Positions 41,951-51,480 of a stretch of 64,000 nucleotides of DNA are shown one piece after another. The DNA is from Haliscomenobacter sp033763495 (lineage in GTDB: Bacteria > Bacteroidota > Bacteroidia > Chitinophagales > Saprospiraceae). Positions within the stretch are counted from its first letter, which is position 1, and every line of letters begins with the position of its first letter. The position numbers and the translations under genes are program-made. The notes under the pieces were generated by a model. The model saw nothing but the letters and a program-made list of their open reading frames with translations, was not told the DNA's origin and ran no database searches. The stretch lies in assembly GCF_033763495.1 (NCBI RefSeq), contig NZ_JANRKL010000204.1, positions 1 to 64,000 on the forward strand, given 5' to 3'.

Positions 41951-43846
41951 ATGGAAAACCTAATTTGGCCTATTGTCGTCTTACCCTTATTGGGGTTTAT
42001 TGTACTGGGACTTGGGTCTAAAATTTTACCTAAAACCGCAGGAGGAGTATTGGCTTCACTCTTTGTGCTGATACCTTTCTTGTTATTGCTCAGCGATGCT
42101 GCTTCAGTTTTCGAACGAGGGTTGATTGAAAAAGCCTTGTTTACCTGGATCAGTTCCTCCACGCTGAATATCGAATTTGCCCATTACCTCGATCCTCTTT
42201 CCCTAATCATGATGCTGATCATTACCGGGATAGGTTCTTTGATCCACATCTATTCGATTGGGTATATGCACGACGACCCGAGGTCGAATATCTTTTTTTC
42301 CTATCTCAATCTGTTCATTTTCTTCATGTTGCTCCTGATCATCAGCAACAATTACCTGTTGTTGTTTGCAGGATGGGAAGGAGTAGGGCTTTGTTCTTAT
42401 CTTTTGATTGGGTTTTGGTTCAAAGTGGATGAGTACAATGAGGCAGCCAAGAAGGCATTTGTGATGAACCGAATTGGAGACCTCGGTTTTTTGATGGGTC
42501 TGTTTTTGATGTATTACCAATTTGGTTCACTCAACTACAACGTAGTCCTTAACCCTGAGAACCTAAGCCAAGTATCTACCGAAGTCATCACAGCCATTAC
42601 CTTACTGTTTATAGTAGGTGCTGCTGGAAAAAGTGCCCAGATTCCCTTGTACACCTGGTTGCCCGATGCCATGGCTGGTCCTACCCCTGTATCGGCTCTG
42701 ATCCATGCTGCGACGATGGTTACTGCAGGGATTTACCTGACCATTCGTAGCCATGCCCTTTTTGACCTCGCTCCATTGAGCATGCAGGTGTTGACTGTGG
42801 TGGGATTGGTTACTTCTATTTTTGCGGCAACAATCGGCTTGAAACAAAATGACATCAAAAAGGTCCTCGCCTACTCTACCGTTTCACAGTTGGGTTTGAT
42901 GTTTTTTGCACTGGGATTGGGTGCCTATGTCGCTGCTTTTTTCCACTTACTTACCCACGCGTTTTTTAAAGCCTTGTTGTTTCTGGGCGCAGGTAGTGTC
43001 ATTCATGGCTTGGGTGGCGAGCAGGACATCCGCAAAATGGGTGCTTTACGCAAAGTAATGCCCATTACCTTTCTGGTGTTTTTGGTCGGTACACTGGCCA
43101 TTTCCGGAATTCCACCCTTTTCCGGTTTTTTCTCCAAAGATCAAATCTTGCTGGCAGCCTATGAAAAAAGCCCCTTACTGTTTGCACTGGGAATCATAGC
43201 CTCTTTGCTGACGGTATTTTATATGTTCCGCATGTTTTTTTTGGTGTTTTATGGTAAAAGCCGGGTGGATCACGATGTGCTACACCATGCTCATGAATCA
43301 CCTTTAAGCATGACGATTCCCTTGGGTGCTTTAGCTTTGCTCTCCGTGTTTGGGGGCTTGCTCAACTGGCCAAGCCTGATGGGTGGCAATACCTGGTTGC
43401 AACACAATATGGCAGGGGTTTTAGGCATCGAGGAAGGTCATGAGCATCACCATGCTGTTTCGGCCAGCACCGAATGGATGTTGATGGGGATTGTGGTTGC
43501 GCTGGTATTGGCAGTCATCGCTTTTGCTTACTCCATATATATAGGTAAAAATACCGTACCAGTTGAAGATGAGGCAGAACAAGGTTTTGGACGGATGCTC
43601 AGTCGCAAATATTTTGTAGATGAACTGTACCATACCTTGTTTGTACAACCGATTCAAATGTTATCGGAGTTTTTTGGCCGGATTGTTGATCCCAAAATTT
43701 TTGACGGGATCATCAATGGTGTGGGCCAGTCCATCACGGGTGCAGGTGCTTTATTAAAATACATCCAACAAGGCGCGGTAGGTTTGTACCTCTTCGTCTT
43801 TGCCCTGGGCATTATCCTCTTGTTGGCATTACAAATCCTGTTTTAA
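41951..43846 (+). CDS. nuoL: NADH-quinone oxidoreductase subunit L
   Basis: 631 residues, antiporter-like ND5 subunit with about 16 helices and the long lateral helix at the C-terminus. Signatures: GWEGVGLCSYLLIGFW (the conserved Glu region), AGKSAQIPLYTWLPDAMAGP with the key Lys, VSALIHAATMVTAGIYL and the LKQNDIKKVLAYSTVSQLG stretch. Functions in proton translocation. Its ATG sits 1 bp after repeat copy 4. Confidence 0.97.
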   Translation: MENLIWPIVVLPLLGFIVLGLGSKILPKTAGGVLASLFVLIPFLLLLSDAASVFERGLIEKALFTWISSSTLNIEFAHYLDPLSLIMMLIITGIGSLIHIYSIGYMHDDPRSNIFFSYLNLFIFFMLLLIISNNYLLLFAGWEGVGLCSYLLIGFWFKVDEYNEAAKKAFVMNRIGDLGFLMGLFLMYYQFGSLNYNVVLNPENLSQVSTEVITAITLLFIVGAAGKSAQIPLYTWLPDAMAGPTPVSALIHAATMVTAGIYLTIRSHALFDLAPLSMQVLTVVGLVTSIFAATIGLKQNDIKKVLAYSTVSQLGLMFFALGLGAYVAAFFHLLTHAFFKALLFLGAGSVIHGLGGEQDIRKMGALRKVMPITFLVFLVGTLAISGIPPFSGFFSKDQILLAAYEKSPLLFALGIIASLLTVFYMFRMFFLVFYGKSRVDHDVLHHAHESPLSMTIPLGALALLSVFGGLLNWPSLMGGNTWLQHNMAGVLGIEEGHEHHHAVSASTEWMLMGIVVALVLAVIAFAYSIYIGKNTVPVEDEAEQGFGRMLSRKYFVDELYHTLFVQPIQMLSEFFGRIVDPKIFDGIINGVGQSITGAGALLKYIQQGAVGLYLFVFALGIILLLALQILF

Positions 43847-43857
43847 CGAAAACGCTC

Positions 43858-45294
43858 ATGCTGACTACACTTTTACTCTTTATACTCATTTTGGGAGGTT
43901 TTCTCCTCACGTTGATTCCGGGAACCAACAGCACACGGTGGCAGGCACTTTTTCTTTCGGTGCTCGCTGGTGCTCTGAGCGTTTACATGGCTGCGAATTT
44001 TGTGCCAACTGGAGGTGTTCAATTTGAGGCCCAAAGCAATTGGTTGCCCAGTTTGGGAATCACCTATCATGTTGGTGCTGATGGCATCAGTATGGTAATG
44101 CTTTTGTTGACCAATTTGTTGTCACCCTTGATCTTCCTATCTACAATCAAACAAGATCTGGAGAATCGTGGGTTGTTTTACGGACTGATGCTGATGATGC
44201 AAGGCGCAATGACCGGAGTTTTTGTGGCTCAAGACTTGTTCCTGTATTATATTTTCTGGGAATTGGCCCTTATTCCGGCTTACTTCCTGGTTTTGTTGTG
44301 GGGTACTGGCCAACACCGCAAGACCTCAATCAAGTTTTTTATCTACACATTACTGGGTAGCCTGTTGATGCTGGTGGCCATTATCTTTTTAAGCCAACAA
44401 TGGAGCCCAGCTTCTTTTGATGTTTCCAAGGTATATGAAGTGGACCTTAGCCCGGAAGCAGCAAGTTTTGTCTTTTTGGCATTCATGTTGGCTTACGCTA
44501 TCAAAATTCCACTTTTCCCTTTCCATACCTGGCAACCAGATACCTATACTGAGGCACCCACTGCAGGAACAATGTTGCTTTCGGGGATTATGCTAAAGAT
44601 GGGTTTGTACAGCATTATTCGTTGGGTTTTACCAGTTGTGCCTGGTGCAGTACAAGCACATGGCCCCTGGGTGATTGCTTTGATTGTGATTGGTGCGGCT
44701 TATGCCAGTGTTATTGCCATCCAACAAAAAGACCTGAAACGTTTGTTTGCCTACTCATCCATTGCTCACGTAGGGCTGATTGCTGCGGGTATTTTGACCA
44801 TGAGTAGTGAGGGCTTGACGGGTTCTATCTTACAAATGTTTGCTCACGGTGTCAATGCAATCGGTTTATTTTATGTATGTGCCATTTTGATGGACCGTAC
44901 CCAGACCAATGATATTGCTTCACTGGGAGGGATTCGCAATCTTGCCCCCTGGTTTGCAACCACCTACTTTATTGTTTTGCTGGGTAGCGTGGCCTTACCT
45001 TTAACCAATGGTTTTCCAGGGGAATTTATGCTACTCTCTTCTTTGTTCAATCAAAACTGGGTTTGGAGTTTGGTCGCTGGCTCAGGGGTTATCCTCGGGG
45101 CAGTGTATATGTTTAAATCTTACCAAGGGGTGATGTTGGGGGAAACCAAAGTCAACACTTTTGCTGATTTGGACTTGTGGGAAAAACTGGTTTTGGTTCC
45201 CATTGTTATCGCGATCATTTTGATGGGTTTGTTGCCAGGTTTAATTACCCGGATTGCCCAACCCTCTATTGATCAATTGTTGCAATCACTTTGA
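43858..45294 (+). CDS. nuoM: NADH-quinone oxidoreductase subunit M
   Basis: 478 residues, ND4-type antiporter-like subunit with 14 helices. Signatures: FYIFWELALIPAYFL-type segment (YYIFWELALIPAYFL, catalytic Glu), KIPLFPFHTWQPDTYTEAPT, LLSGIMLKMGLYSIIRW with the functional Lys, and IQQKDLKRLFAYSSIAHVG. It follows nuoL by 11 bp. Confidence 0.97.
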   Translation: MLTTLLLFILILGGFLLTLIPGTNSTRWQALFLSVLAGALSVYMAANFVPTGGVQFEAQSNWLPSLGITYHVGADGISMVMLLLTNLLSPLIFLSTIKQDLENRGLFYGLMLMMQGAMTGVFVAQDLFLYYIFWELALIPAYFLVLLWGTGQHRKTSIKFFIYTLLGSLLMLVAIIFLSQQWSPASFDVSKVYEVDLSPEAASFVFLAFMLAYAIKIPLFPFHTWQPDTYTEAPTAGTMLLSGIMLKMGLYSIIRWVLPVVPGAVQAHGPWVIALIVIGAAYASVIAIQQKDLKRLFAYSSIAHVGLIAAGILTMSSEGLTGSILQMFAHGVNAIGLFYVCAILMDRTQTNDIASLGGIRNLAPWFATTYFIVLLGSVALPLTNGFPGEFMLLSSLFNQNWVWSLVAGSGVILGAVYMFKSYQGVMLGETKVNTFADLDLWEKLVLVPIVIAIILMGLLPGLITRIAQPSIDQLLQSL

Positions 45295-45317
45295 AAACGA
45301 CCCATTAAACATAAGGT

Positions 45318-46697
45318 ATGTATCCGATCATTATACTTTCACTGGCGGGCATTTTGTCCATGTTCATTGGGGCATATAAATTAAAAAAACTGGCCCTGCC
45401 TGCCGTTTTGTTGGCTACATTGGCTGGTTTTGTTGCCAATTTTCTGCCGCAGAACTTGCAAGACGCACCTGCTTATTCAGGCATGTTAAAGTTTGACAGC
45501 TTCGCCGTCAATTTTTCCGCCGTCTTAATGGGCATTACTTTGGTCATTTTGATCCTGAGTCGCCGCTATTACCGTGACACTACTGAACACCTCGGGGATA
45601 TTTATGCCTTGTTCCTGTTTTCAGTTGTAGGAGGTATGATTATGGTAGGCAGCTACAACCTGGTGATGTTCTTTGTTGGGTTGGAGATCCTGTCCATACC
45701 TTTATATATATTGGCCACTAGCGAAAGAAACAATTTACTTTCCAATGAAGCTGGATTGAAGTATTTCTTGATGGGCTCCTTTATCACCGTATTCCTGCTG
45801 CTAGGGATGGTACTGATGTATGGGATGAGCGGTAGTTTTGATTTTGGTGCCATTAGCAACTATTTAAGTAGTGTACCACAAACTGCACCCCTGGTCAAGT
45901 TGGGTGTCATGCTCATTATGATTGCCTTCATTTTTAAAATTTCAGCAGCCCCTTTCCACTTTTGGGCACCGGATGTTTATCAAGGTTCTCCTGCAGTAAT
46001 CATGCTATTTATGTCTACAGTGGCAAAAACTGCTGCGTTTGGAGGTTTTCTACGTTTTTTAACCCAGGCAATTGCCCCTATCGAAGGCAACTTCACTCCA
46101 TTGCTGGCGGTATTGTCTGCATTGACGATGACCATAGGTAATTTGATGGCCCTAAACCAAAATAACCTGAAACGTTTGTTGGCCTTTTCCAGCATTGCCA
46201 ATGCAGGTTATGTGATGCTGGCACTGGTTGGTCTGGGCGCCAACTCCGCCTCTACCGTACTGTATTATATGTTGGTTTATTCCATTGCCAACGTGATTGC
46301 CATTGCGGTGTACCTTACGGTTAAAGAAAGTTTGGGTTCCGGGGCTGTTGACGGGCTGAAAGGTTTGTATCAAACCAAACCACTCCTAACCTTTTGCCTC
46401 GTATTGGCGATGCTTTCACTCGCTGGAATCCCGCCCTTGGCCGGGTTCATCGGCAAATACGCTGTTTTTGTAGATGCGCTCCATAACGGTTACGCTTGGT
46501 TGGTAGTGCTGGCTGCATTAAATTCGGCCATTGGTATCTTTTACTATTTTAAGGTAATGCGCACTGCATTTCAGCGTGCCGAAGAAGGTCCAGTCACAGT
46601 ACCATACGTACTGGGGTATTCAACCGTTTTAGTGATCTGTACCCTAGTTTTGTTGGTGTTGGGCATTTTCCCCAATGTCGTTTTAAACGGATGGTAA
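45318..46697 (+). CDS. nuoN: NADH-quinone oxidoreductase subunit N
   Basis: 459 residues, ND2-type antiporter-like subunit. Signatures: MFFVGLEILSIPLYILA (catalytic Glu), EAGLKYFLMGSF, AAPFHFWAPDVYQGSP, VAKTAAFGGFLRFL and NQNNLKRLLAFSSIANAGYV. Last gene of the nuo operon; a terminator hairpin follows 77 bp after the stop. Confidence 0.97.
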   Translation: MYPIIILSLAGILSMFIGAYKLKKLALPAVLLATLAGFVANFLPQNLQDAPAYSGMLKFDSFAVNFSAVLMGITLVILILSRRYYRDTTEHLGDIYALFLFSVVGGMIMVGSYNLVMFFVGLEILSIPLYILATSERNNLLSNEAGLKYFLMGSFITVFLLLGMVLMYGMSGSFDFGAISNYLSSVPQTAPLVKLGVMLIMIAFIFKISAAPFHFWAPDVYQGSPAVIMLFMSTVAKTAAFGGFLRFLTQAIAPIEGNFTPLLAVLSALTMTIGNLMALNQNNLKRLLAFSSIANAGYVMLALVGLGANSASTVLYYMLVYSIANVIAIAVYLTVKESLGSGAVDGLKGLYQTKPLLTFCLVLAMLSLAGIPPLAGFIGKYAVFVDALHNGYAWLVVLAALNSAIGIFYYFKVMRTAFQRAEEGPVTVPYVLGYSTVLVICTLVLLVLGIFPNVVLNGW

Positions 46698-46773
46698 GCC
46701 CCTGTTATGTTACCTGAATGTCGACCAAATAAAAAATCTTGTATTTTTTACAAATAATAAAATCTACTGTATA

Positions 46774-46804
46774 AAGGGCAAAATGCGGGCATTTTGCCCT
46801 TTTC
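46774..46804 (+). terminator. Terminator of the nuo operon
   Basis: A perfect 11-bp stem AAGGGCAAAAT (46774-46784) / ATTTTGCCCTT (46791-46801) with a 6-nt loop. The T-run after it is short (TTTTC), so efficiency is uncertain. The rest of the 354-bp gap to exbB is A/T-rich and holds a 70-codon ORF (46808-47020) without features of a real gene. Confidence 0.75.
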
Positions 46805-46935
46805 TTATTGTATTTTCAACACTATCAAAACTTTACCCATCAAATTATAGCACTTGTTGTGTTTTCTTCCACGTTTAAACATCTTTATTATTGTCATAAG
46901 GTGTGCAAAGCCCTATTTTCCGGGAAATTTTATAC

Positions 46936-46966
46936 TTGCAAAGAATTATCTTTTGTTTATCTTCAC
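46936..46966 (+). promoter_or_regulatory. Possible promoter of the ExbB-ExbD-TonB operon
   Basis: TTG (46936-46938), 20 nt, then TATCTTCA (46959-46966), which differs from TAnnTTTG at the last two positions. Spacing is right for the Bacteroidota housekeeping sigma factor. It would give an 80-nt leader. Confidence 0.4.
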
Positions 46967-47051
46967 GGCTGTGAACACTTCCTTCCCACGTTTTCTATTG
47001 GTAAAACATTTGTTAACTAAAAAATAATTTTTTCTAAAATCCTGATTAGCC

Positions 47052-47891
47052 ATGAGTAAATCGACAAAACCAGCTGCGAGTGCAGCCAAAAAAGCTGAGT
47101 CTGGACAATTCAGCCGCGTTTTCGCTTATCTTATTATTCCGATCCTGTTGGTCGTGGCCATTTTAATTTTCAACTATGTTCTGGGAGCTGCCGGTAACTT
47201 CGAGAACGGTGACCGTAATGGACACCCAAAACCAGGCAACTATCTTGGGATGATGTACAAAGGTGGTACCCTGGTACCCGTACTGATGGCCAACTTCCTT
47301 TTGGTAATTGCTGTGTTTATTGAGCGCTTTTTGACCATCACTGCTGCTAGTGGTAAAGGTTCGATTCCTTCTTTCGTAAAGAAAGTACAGTCTTTCCTTT
47401 CCAATGACAACGTAGCATCTGCAATCGCAGAGTGTGACAAGCAAAGAGGTTCTGTAGCCAATGTTGTTAAAGCTGGTTTGGGTAAATACCAGGAAATGGC
47501 AACTACAACCGAAGCTTTGGACCGCGACCAAAAAGTACTGGCTATCTCTAAGGAGATCGAGGAAGCAACTTCTCTGGAAATGCCAATGTTGGAAAGAAAC
47601 CTGGTTATCCTGGCAACCATCTCTTCGATCGCAACACTGTTGGGTCTGTTGGGTACGGTAATCGGTATGATCAAGGCCTTCTCCGCTTTGGCAACTGCTG
47701 GTGCTCCTGACGCCGTTGCACTGTCTTCAGGTATCTCTGAAGCCTTGATCAACACAGCCCTGGGTATCGGTACTTCAGCCTTTGCGATCATTTTCTACAA
47801 CTTCTTTACAACCCGTATCGACGGTATGACTTATGCCATCGATGAGGCCGGCTTCAGCATCGCTCAAACTTTTGCTGCTAAGCACAAGTAA
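47052..47891 (+). CDS. exbB: ExbB/TolQ/MotA-family proton channel
   Basis: 279 residues. Membrane helices lie near 24-46, 75-95, 184-208 and 225-250. The conserved last-helix region LERNLVILATISSIATLLGLLGTVIGMIKAF and the SSGISEALINTALGIGTSAFAI stretch are typical ExbB pore motifs. It forms the pentameric motor that, with ExbD and TonB, uses the proton gradient to energise outer-membrane receptors. An extra N-terminal helix before the usual fold is normal in Bacteroidota. First gene of the cluster with two exbD genes and tonB. Confidence 0.93.
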   Translation: MSKSTKPAASAAKKAESGQFSRVFAYLIIPILLVVAILIFNYVLGAAGNFENGDRNGHPKPGNYLGMMYKGGTLVPVLMANFLLVIAVFIERFLTITAASGKGSIPSFVKKVQSFLSNDNVASAIAECDKQRGSVANVVKAGLGKYQEMATTTEALDRDQKVLAISKEIEEATSLEMPMLERNLVILATISSIATLLGLLGTVIGMIKAFSALATAGAPDAVALSSGISEALINTALGIGTSAFAIIFYNFFTTRIDGMTYAIDEAGFSIAQTFAAKHK

Positions 47892-47978
47892 TTTTTTTTA
47901 AAAAAAATTGCTCTGCCACACACCACTTTGTAGCTAGCCTGCATCTAGGTAAGTAGAGCATTTTTAAAAAGAAGTATT

Positions 47979-48641
47979 ATGGCCAAAATTAAAGTTGCTC
48001 GGAAAAGCACGGCAATTGACATGACGGCGATGTGCGATGTAGCGTTTCTTCTGTTGACCTTCTTCATTCTTACCACGAAGTTCCGTCCATCAGAAGTTGC
48101 CGAAATCAGCATCCCTGCTTCAACTGCTCAGATTCCGGTGCCAGACAATAACATTTTGCTGATTCAGGTAAACAAAGAGGGACAGGTTTACATGGGGGTT
48201 GATGATCAAAACACCCGTAACCGAGCCCTTCCCAAAATTCAGTCTGAGTTTGGGGTACAGTTTACCGAAGCACAAGCAAAAGTTTTCAGACTGCTGGATG
48301 CCTTCGGGTTACCCATCAGTCAGCTTCCTGGCTTGCTCTCCATGGAAAGCAATGACAGGGCGAAAGCCAAGCAGGCGGGGCTCTCTTTGGAGGTGGTTCC
48401 ACCAAACCAAAGTGAATTCATGCGGCTAGTGGAAATTTACCGCTTTGCCAATGAGGAACAACGAATTGAAGATGGACGTCCACCTGAAGATCGTATGAAA
48501 ATTGCGATCAAAGCGGACAAAGAAGCTGATTATGAAATTGTAAACGAAGTAATCGCTCAGCTTCAATTCAAAAAGATCAACAAATTCAACTTGATTACTT
48601 CCTCTCGTGGCGCTGGTGATTCCGGTGAAGCAAAGGAATAA
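47979..48641 (+). CDS. exbD: ExbD/TolR-family protein (first copy)
   Basis: 220 residues. A single helix follows a short basic N-terminus, with the proton-carrying Asp in IDMTAMCDVAFLLLTFF. The periplasmic domain ends with the ExbD fold (KIAIKADKEADYEIVNEVIAQL). An insertion of about 65 residues (roughly 80-150) makes it longer than the usual 130-160 residues. It works with ExbB and the second ExbD. Confidence 0.9.
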   Translation: MAKIKVARKSTAIDMTAMCDVAFLLLTFFILTTKFRPSEVAEISIPASTAQIPVPDNNILLIQVNKEGQVYMGVDDQNTRNRALPKIQSEFGVQFTEAQAKVFRLLDAFGLPISQLPGLLSMESNDRAKAKQAGLSLEVVPPNQSEFMRLVEIYRFANEEQRIEDGRPPEDRMKIAIKADKEADYEIVNEVIAQLQFKKINKFNLITSSRGAGDSGEAKE

Positions 48642-48685
48642 ATCGAAGGTAACCTAATTTATAAGTCCATAAAAGCGCTACAGCC

Positions 48686-49270
48686 ATGGCAGAAATGAAC
48701 ATCCCTGAAAAGGGTGGGAAAGGCGGAAAAAAGCGATCTAAAAAGCAGTCAACCCGTGTGGATTTGACTGCGATGGTTGACTTGGGGTTCCTTCTGATTA
48801 CTTTCTTCATGTTGGCTACAACTTTCAGCAAGCCTAAGGCAATGGAAGTAAACAAGCCTGCTAAGGAAGAAGACCAAAAGGTAGAAGAGAAGCCAATCAA
48901 GCAATCAAAAACCTACGCCATCGTTTTGGGCAAACGCGACATGGTATATTGCTATGTGGGTGCCGACGATGATCCGAGTGTAAAAGTGGACAGTGTTACT
49001 TTTTCTCGTTCTGGATTGCGTTCGATGATTGTAGATCGTCAAAAAGCAGTACAAGAACAGTGGGGTAACAAGGACGAATTGTTCGTGATGATCAAACCAC
49101 TTCCTGAGTCGAAATACCGCAACATGGTAGACATTCTGGATGAAATGGCCATAACCGGTGTAAAACGTTACGCCATTATTGACGAATTCAATCCAATTGA
49201 CTCCCTGATTGCTGTTCAATCTGGAAACCGTTTGCGTCCCAAAAAAGGGTTTACATCCCTTGAAAAATAA
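48686..49270 (+). CDS. exbD: ExbD/TolR-family protein (second copy)
   Basis: 194 residues. A Lys-rich N-terminus (KGGKGGKKRSKKQSTR) precedes the single helix with the essential Asp (VDLTAMVDLGFLLITFFML). The periplasmic part contains ELFVMIKPLPESKYRNMVDILDEM, the usual C-terminal fold. It diverges strongly from the first copy outside the helix, so two non-equivalent ExbD subunits probably share one motor. Confidence 0.9.
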   Translation: MAEMNIPEKGGKGGKKRSKKQSTRVDLTAMVDLGFLLITFFMLATTFSKPKAMEVNKPAKEEDQKVEEKPIKQSKTYAIVLGKRDMVYCYVGADDDPSVKVDSVTFSRSGLRSMIVDRQKAVQEQWGNKDELFVMIKPLPESKYRNMVDILDEMAITGVKRYAIIDEFNPIDSLIAVQSGNRLRPKKGFTSLEK

Positions 49271-49297
49271 GTAACTCATTCCTTAAATGATTCTTTC

Positions 49298-50155
49298 ATG
49301 AACCAAGACAATGCAACTGGATTTGTCGGTGATATCATGAAGGCGGATTTGGATGACCTGATCTTCCAATACCGGAACAGGAGTTATGGCGCGTATCAAT
49401 TGCGTAAGGCATACCATAGACGTATGACACGCGCAACCATACTGGCTATACTCTTCTTTGCTCTTGCAGCAACACTTCCGAGTATTATTTCGGCCATCAA
49501 AAGCAGTATTCCTGAAGACGAAACGTTAAACGTCGAGGTACAGCTTACGGAACCGCCATCACTCGATAAAAAGAGTGAGCCACCACCGCCACCACCACCA
49601 CCGCCGCCACCACCAGCTAGACCAACCATTGCCTTTACTATTCCGGTAGTAAAAAAGGATGAGGAAGTTGCGGAAGAAGTACCACCACCGATGGTAGAGG
49701 ACCTCAAGGACAAAGAAATTGGGGTAAAAGACATCGAAGGTAGTAATGATGCTCCACTGGAAGGTACCAATGACTTGGATATTCCAGAAGCGGCACCTGA
49801 AGTGGTTAAGCAAGAAGAAAAAGCACCACCACCCACCCAAGAGGTGTTCAAAGTGGTAGAACAGATGCCTTCTTTCCCTGATGGCCAGGCCGCTTTGCTT
49901 CGTTATCTTGCCCAAAACATCGAATATCCAACCATTGCGAAGGAGAACGGTGTAGAAGGGATGGTAGTTGTGCAATTCGTAGTAGAACGGGATGGTTCTA
50001 TTGCTGGTGCTCAGGTAGTCAAAGGTATTGGAGCAGGTTGCGATGAGGAAGCCTTGCGCGTTGTGCGCGGCATGCCTAAATGGCAACCAGGTAAACAACG
50101 CGGACAACCTGTTCGGGTTCAGTTTAACCTGCCAATCCGCTTCAAACTTGAGTAA
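49298..50155 (+). CDS. tonB: TonB-family energy transducer
   Basis: 285 residues. The cytoplasmic N-terminus (DLIFQYRNRSYGAYQLRKAY) is typical of Bacteroidota TonB. One helix is at about 46-66. A Pro/Glu/Lys-rich spacer includes 12 consecutive Pro at about 101. The C-terminal TonB domain (about 195-285) has MPSFPDGQAALLRYLAQNIEYP, VEGMVVVQFVVERDGS and the final strand VRVQFNLPIRFKL. It transmits motor energy to TonB-dependent receptors such as the SusC homologue at 61022. Confidence 0.95.
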   Translation: MNQDNATGFVGDIMKADLDDLIFQYRNRSYGAYQLRKAYHRRMTRATILAILFFALAATLPSIISAIKSSIPEDETLNVEVQLTEPPSLDKKSEPPPPPPPPPPPPARPTIAFTIPVVKKDEEVAEEVPPPMVEDLKDKEIGVKDIEGSNDAPLEGTNDLDIPEAAPEVVKQEEKAPPPTQEVFKVVEQMPSFPDGQAALLRYLAQNIEYPTIAKENGVEGMVVVQFVVERDGSIAGAQVVKGIGAGCDEEALRVVRGMPKWQPGKQRGQPVRVQFNLPIRFKLE

Positions 50156-50163
50156 ATCAAGGT

Positions 50164-50241
50164 GTTGAAAAGTTAAAGGTTGAAGAGTTGAAGAGTTAAA
50201 CGACTCTTCAACTCTAACTTTTCAACTCTGAACTTTTCAAC
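50164..50241. repeat. GTTGAGG-family-like palindrome, copy 5 (tonB downstream gap)
   Basis: GTTGAAAAGTT (50164-50174) pairs with AACTTTTCAAC (50231-50241), and inner GTTGAAGAGTT pairs with ACTCTTCAAC in the middle. It lacks the CTCAGTGACC core of copies 1, 3 and 4. It lies between tonB and the small membrane-protein gene, inside the apparent operon. Confidence 0.65.
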
Positions 50242-50253
50242 CCGACAACAAAA

Positions 50254-50454
50254 ATGAACCTTCTTCGTATTGCGTTTTTGTCATTGTTTGGACTAGCCTA
50301 TATCCTCGCCGGCGTATTTGTCCTCAAAACAAAACCTATTAGTCCTTTTGCTGTGAACACCTTGCTCGGTGTAATCTTTGTGGCGTATGGTGTTTTCCGC
50401 ATTGTAAGGCAGTTTTTTACATCCAAAGAATCTGAGGAAAAAGATGATGCTTGA
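50254..50454 (+). CDS. Small two-helix membrane protein
   Basis: 66 residues. Two membrane helices (about 5-24 and 31-52) and a charged C-terminus (SKESEEKDDA). No family was recognised. It is likely real: it has a clean ATG in the operon, strong hydrophobic helices, and sits 43 bp before the PstS-like start. Its function may relate to the ExbB/TonB motor or to the substrate-binding protein. Confidence 0.65.
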   Translation: MNLLRIAFLSLFGLAYILAGVFVLKTKPISPFAVNTLLGVIFVAYGVFRIVRQFFTSKESEEKDDA

Positions 50455-50497
50455 TCTTTCAGCTTATAATATCTCGATCATCGTGAAATCACTATCT

Positions 50498-51445
50498 ATG
50501 CGTTGGTTTGTCATTGTTTCCCTTGCTTTATTCGTTTCCTTTGGATGTAGCAACCAAGGTAATTCGCCTGAAGATGGCGCTACCTTTGGTAAAATTCGTA
50601 TCCTAGCCGATGAAAGCCTGTTTCCCCTGGTTATTGCAGAGGAAGAAATGTTTGAACACAACTATAATCGAGCTCAGCTAGACATAAAGTACTTGCCAGG
50701 AATCCAGGCGATGAACGAATTCCTTAAAGATACTGCCCGCACCATAATCAGTGCACGATCACTAACCCCTGAAGAAATTGCCTATTTGAAAAAACTGGAT
50801 TCCAGGCCCATTACCAACCAAATTGCTACTGATGCGGTGGCATTTATGGTTCATCCCAATAACCCTGATACAGCGCTGACTTGTGAAAGTATTCTTAAAG
50901 TTTTGAAAGGTGATGTTACATCATGGGACCAATTGAGTCCAAATAATCGAAGTGGAAACATCAATCTGGTGTTTGACAATCAAAATTCCAGCACGGTTCA
51001 ATTCGTCATGGATATGATCAAACTCAAAAAACTACCAGCAAACGCCTACGCTTTGAAAGATAATCCTTCCGTGGTGGAATATGTGGCCAAACATCCCGGC
51101 GCACTGGGAATCATTGGCTACAGTTGGATCAGCGATTATGATGATCCACTGGGTAAGAAGTTGCGGTCGGAGGCCAAATTGATGGCTGTATCCGTTTGTG
51201 AAGGAGACAATGCGGCTAAACCTTATAAGCCTTACGCAGCAAACATGATTGATAAATTGTATCCCTTTCGCCGGGATATTTTCATCATTACGCGGGAAGG
51301 TCGTTCAGGGTTAGGTACTGGTTTTGCGTCGTTTATTGCAAGCGATATCGGACAACGTATCATCCAAAAAGCAGGCATTCCACCTTATTACAAGCTGGAA
51401 TACAACATTGAATTGAGGTCGGAACCATTTAAATTAGAAAAATAA
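50498..51445 (+). CDS. PstS-like periplasmic substrate-binding lipoprotein
   Basis: 315 residues. A lipoprotein signal peptide (MRWFVIVSLALFVSFGC) with Cys at residue 17 suggests membrane anchoring. The body matches PBP-II phosphate-binding PstS-type proteins: IRILADESLFPLV, TIISARSLTPEE, DAVAFMVHPNNP, DNQNSSTVQFVMDM and GALGIIGYSWISD. No PstA/B/C genes are nearby. A GTG at 50483 and an ATG at 50444 are alternative starts; 50498 gives a standard lipoprotein signal. The position after tonB and before a TPR protein recurs in Bacteroidota as far as I recall. The ligand is unproven. Confidence 0.8.
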   Translation: MRWFVIVSLALFVSFGCSNQGNSPEDGATFGKIRILADESLFPLVIAEEEMFEHNYNRAQLDIKYLPGIQAMNEFLKDTARTIISARSLTPEEIAYLKKLDSRPITNQIATDAVAFMVHPNNPDTALTCESILKVLKGDVTSWDQLSPNNRSGNINLVFDNQNSSTVQFVMDMIKLKKLPANAYALKDNPSVVEYVAKHPGALGIIGYSWISDYDDPLGKKLRSEAKLMAVSVCEGDNAAKPYKPYAANMIDKLYPFRRDIFIITREGRSGLGTGFASFIASDIGQRIIQKAGIPPYYKLEYNIELRSEPFKLEK

Positions 51446-51480
51446 GCAAGTAATTGCAAACCATTCAAAATTCATCGGCA

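Noticed and set aside
46808..47020. 70-codon ORF between nuoN and exbB
   Set aside because: A/T-rich composition, no recognisable domain, and it covers the putative exbB promoter.
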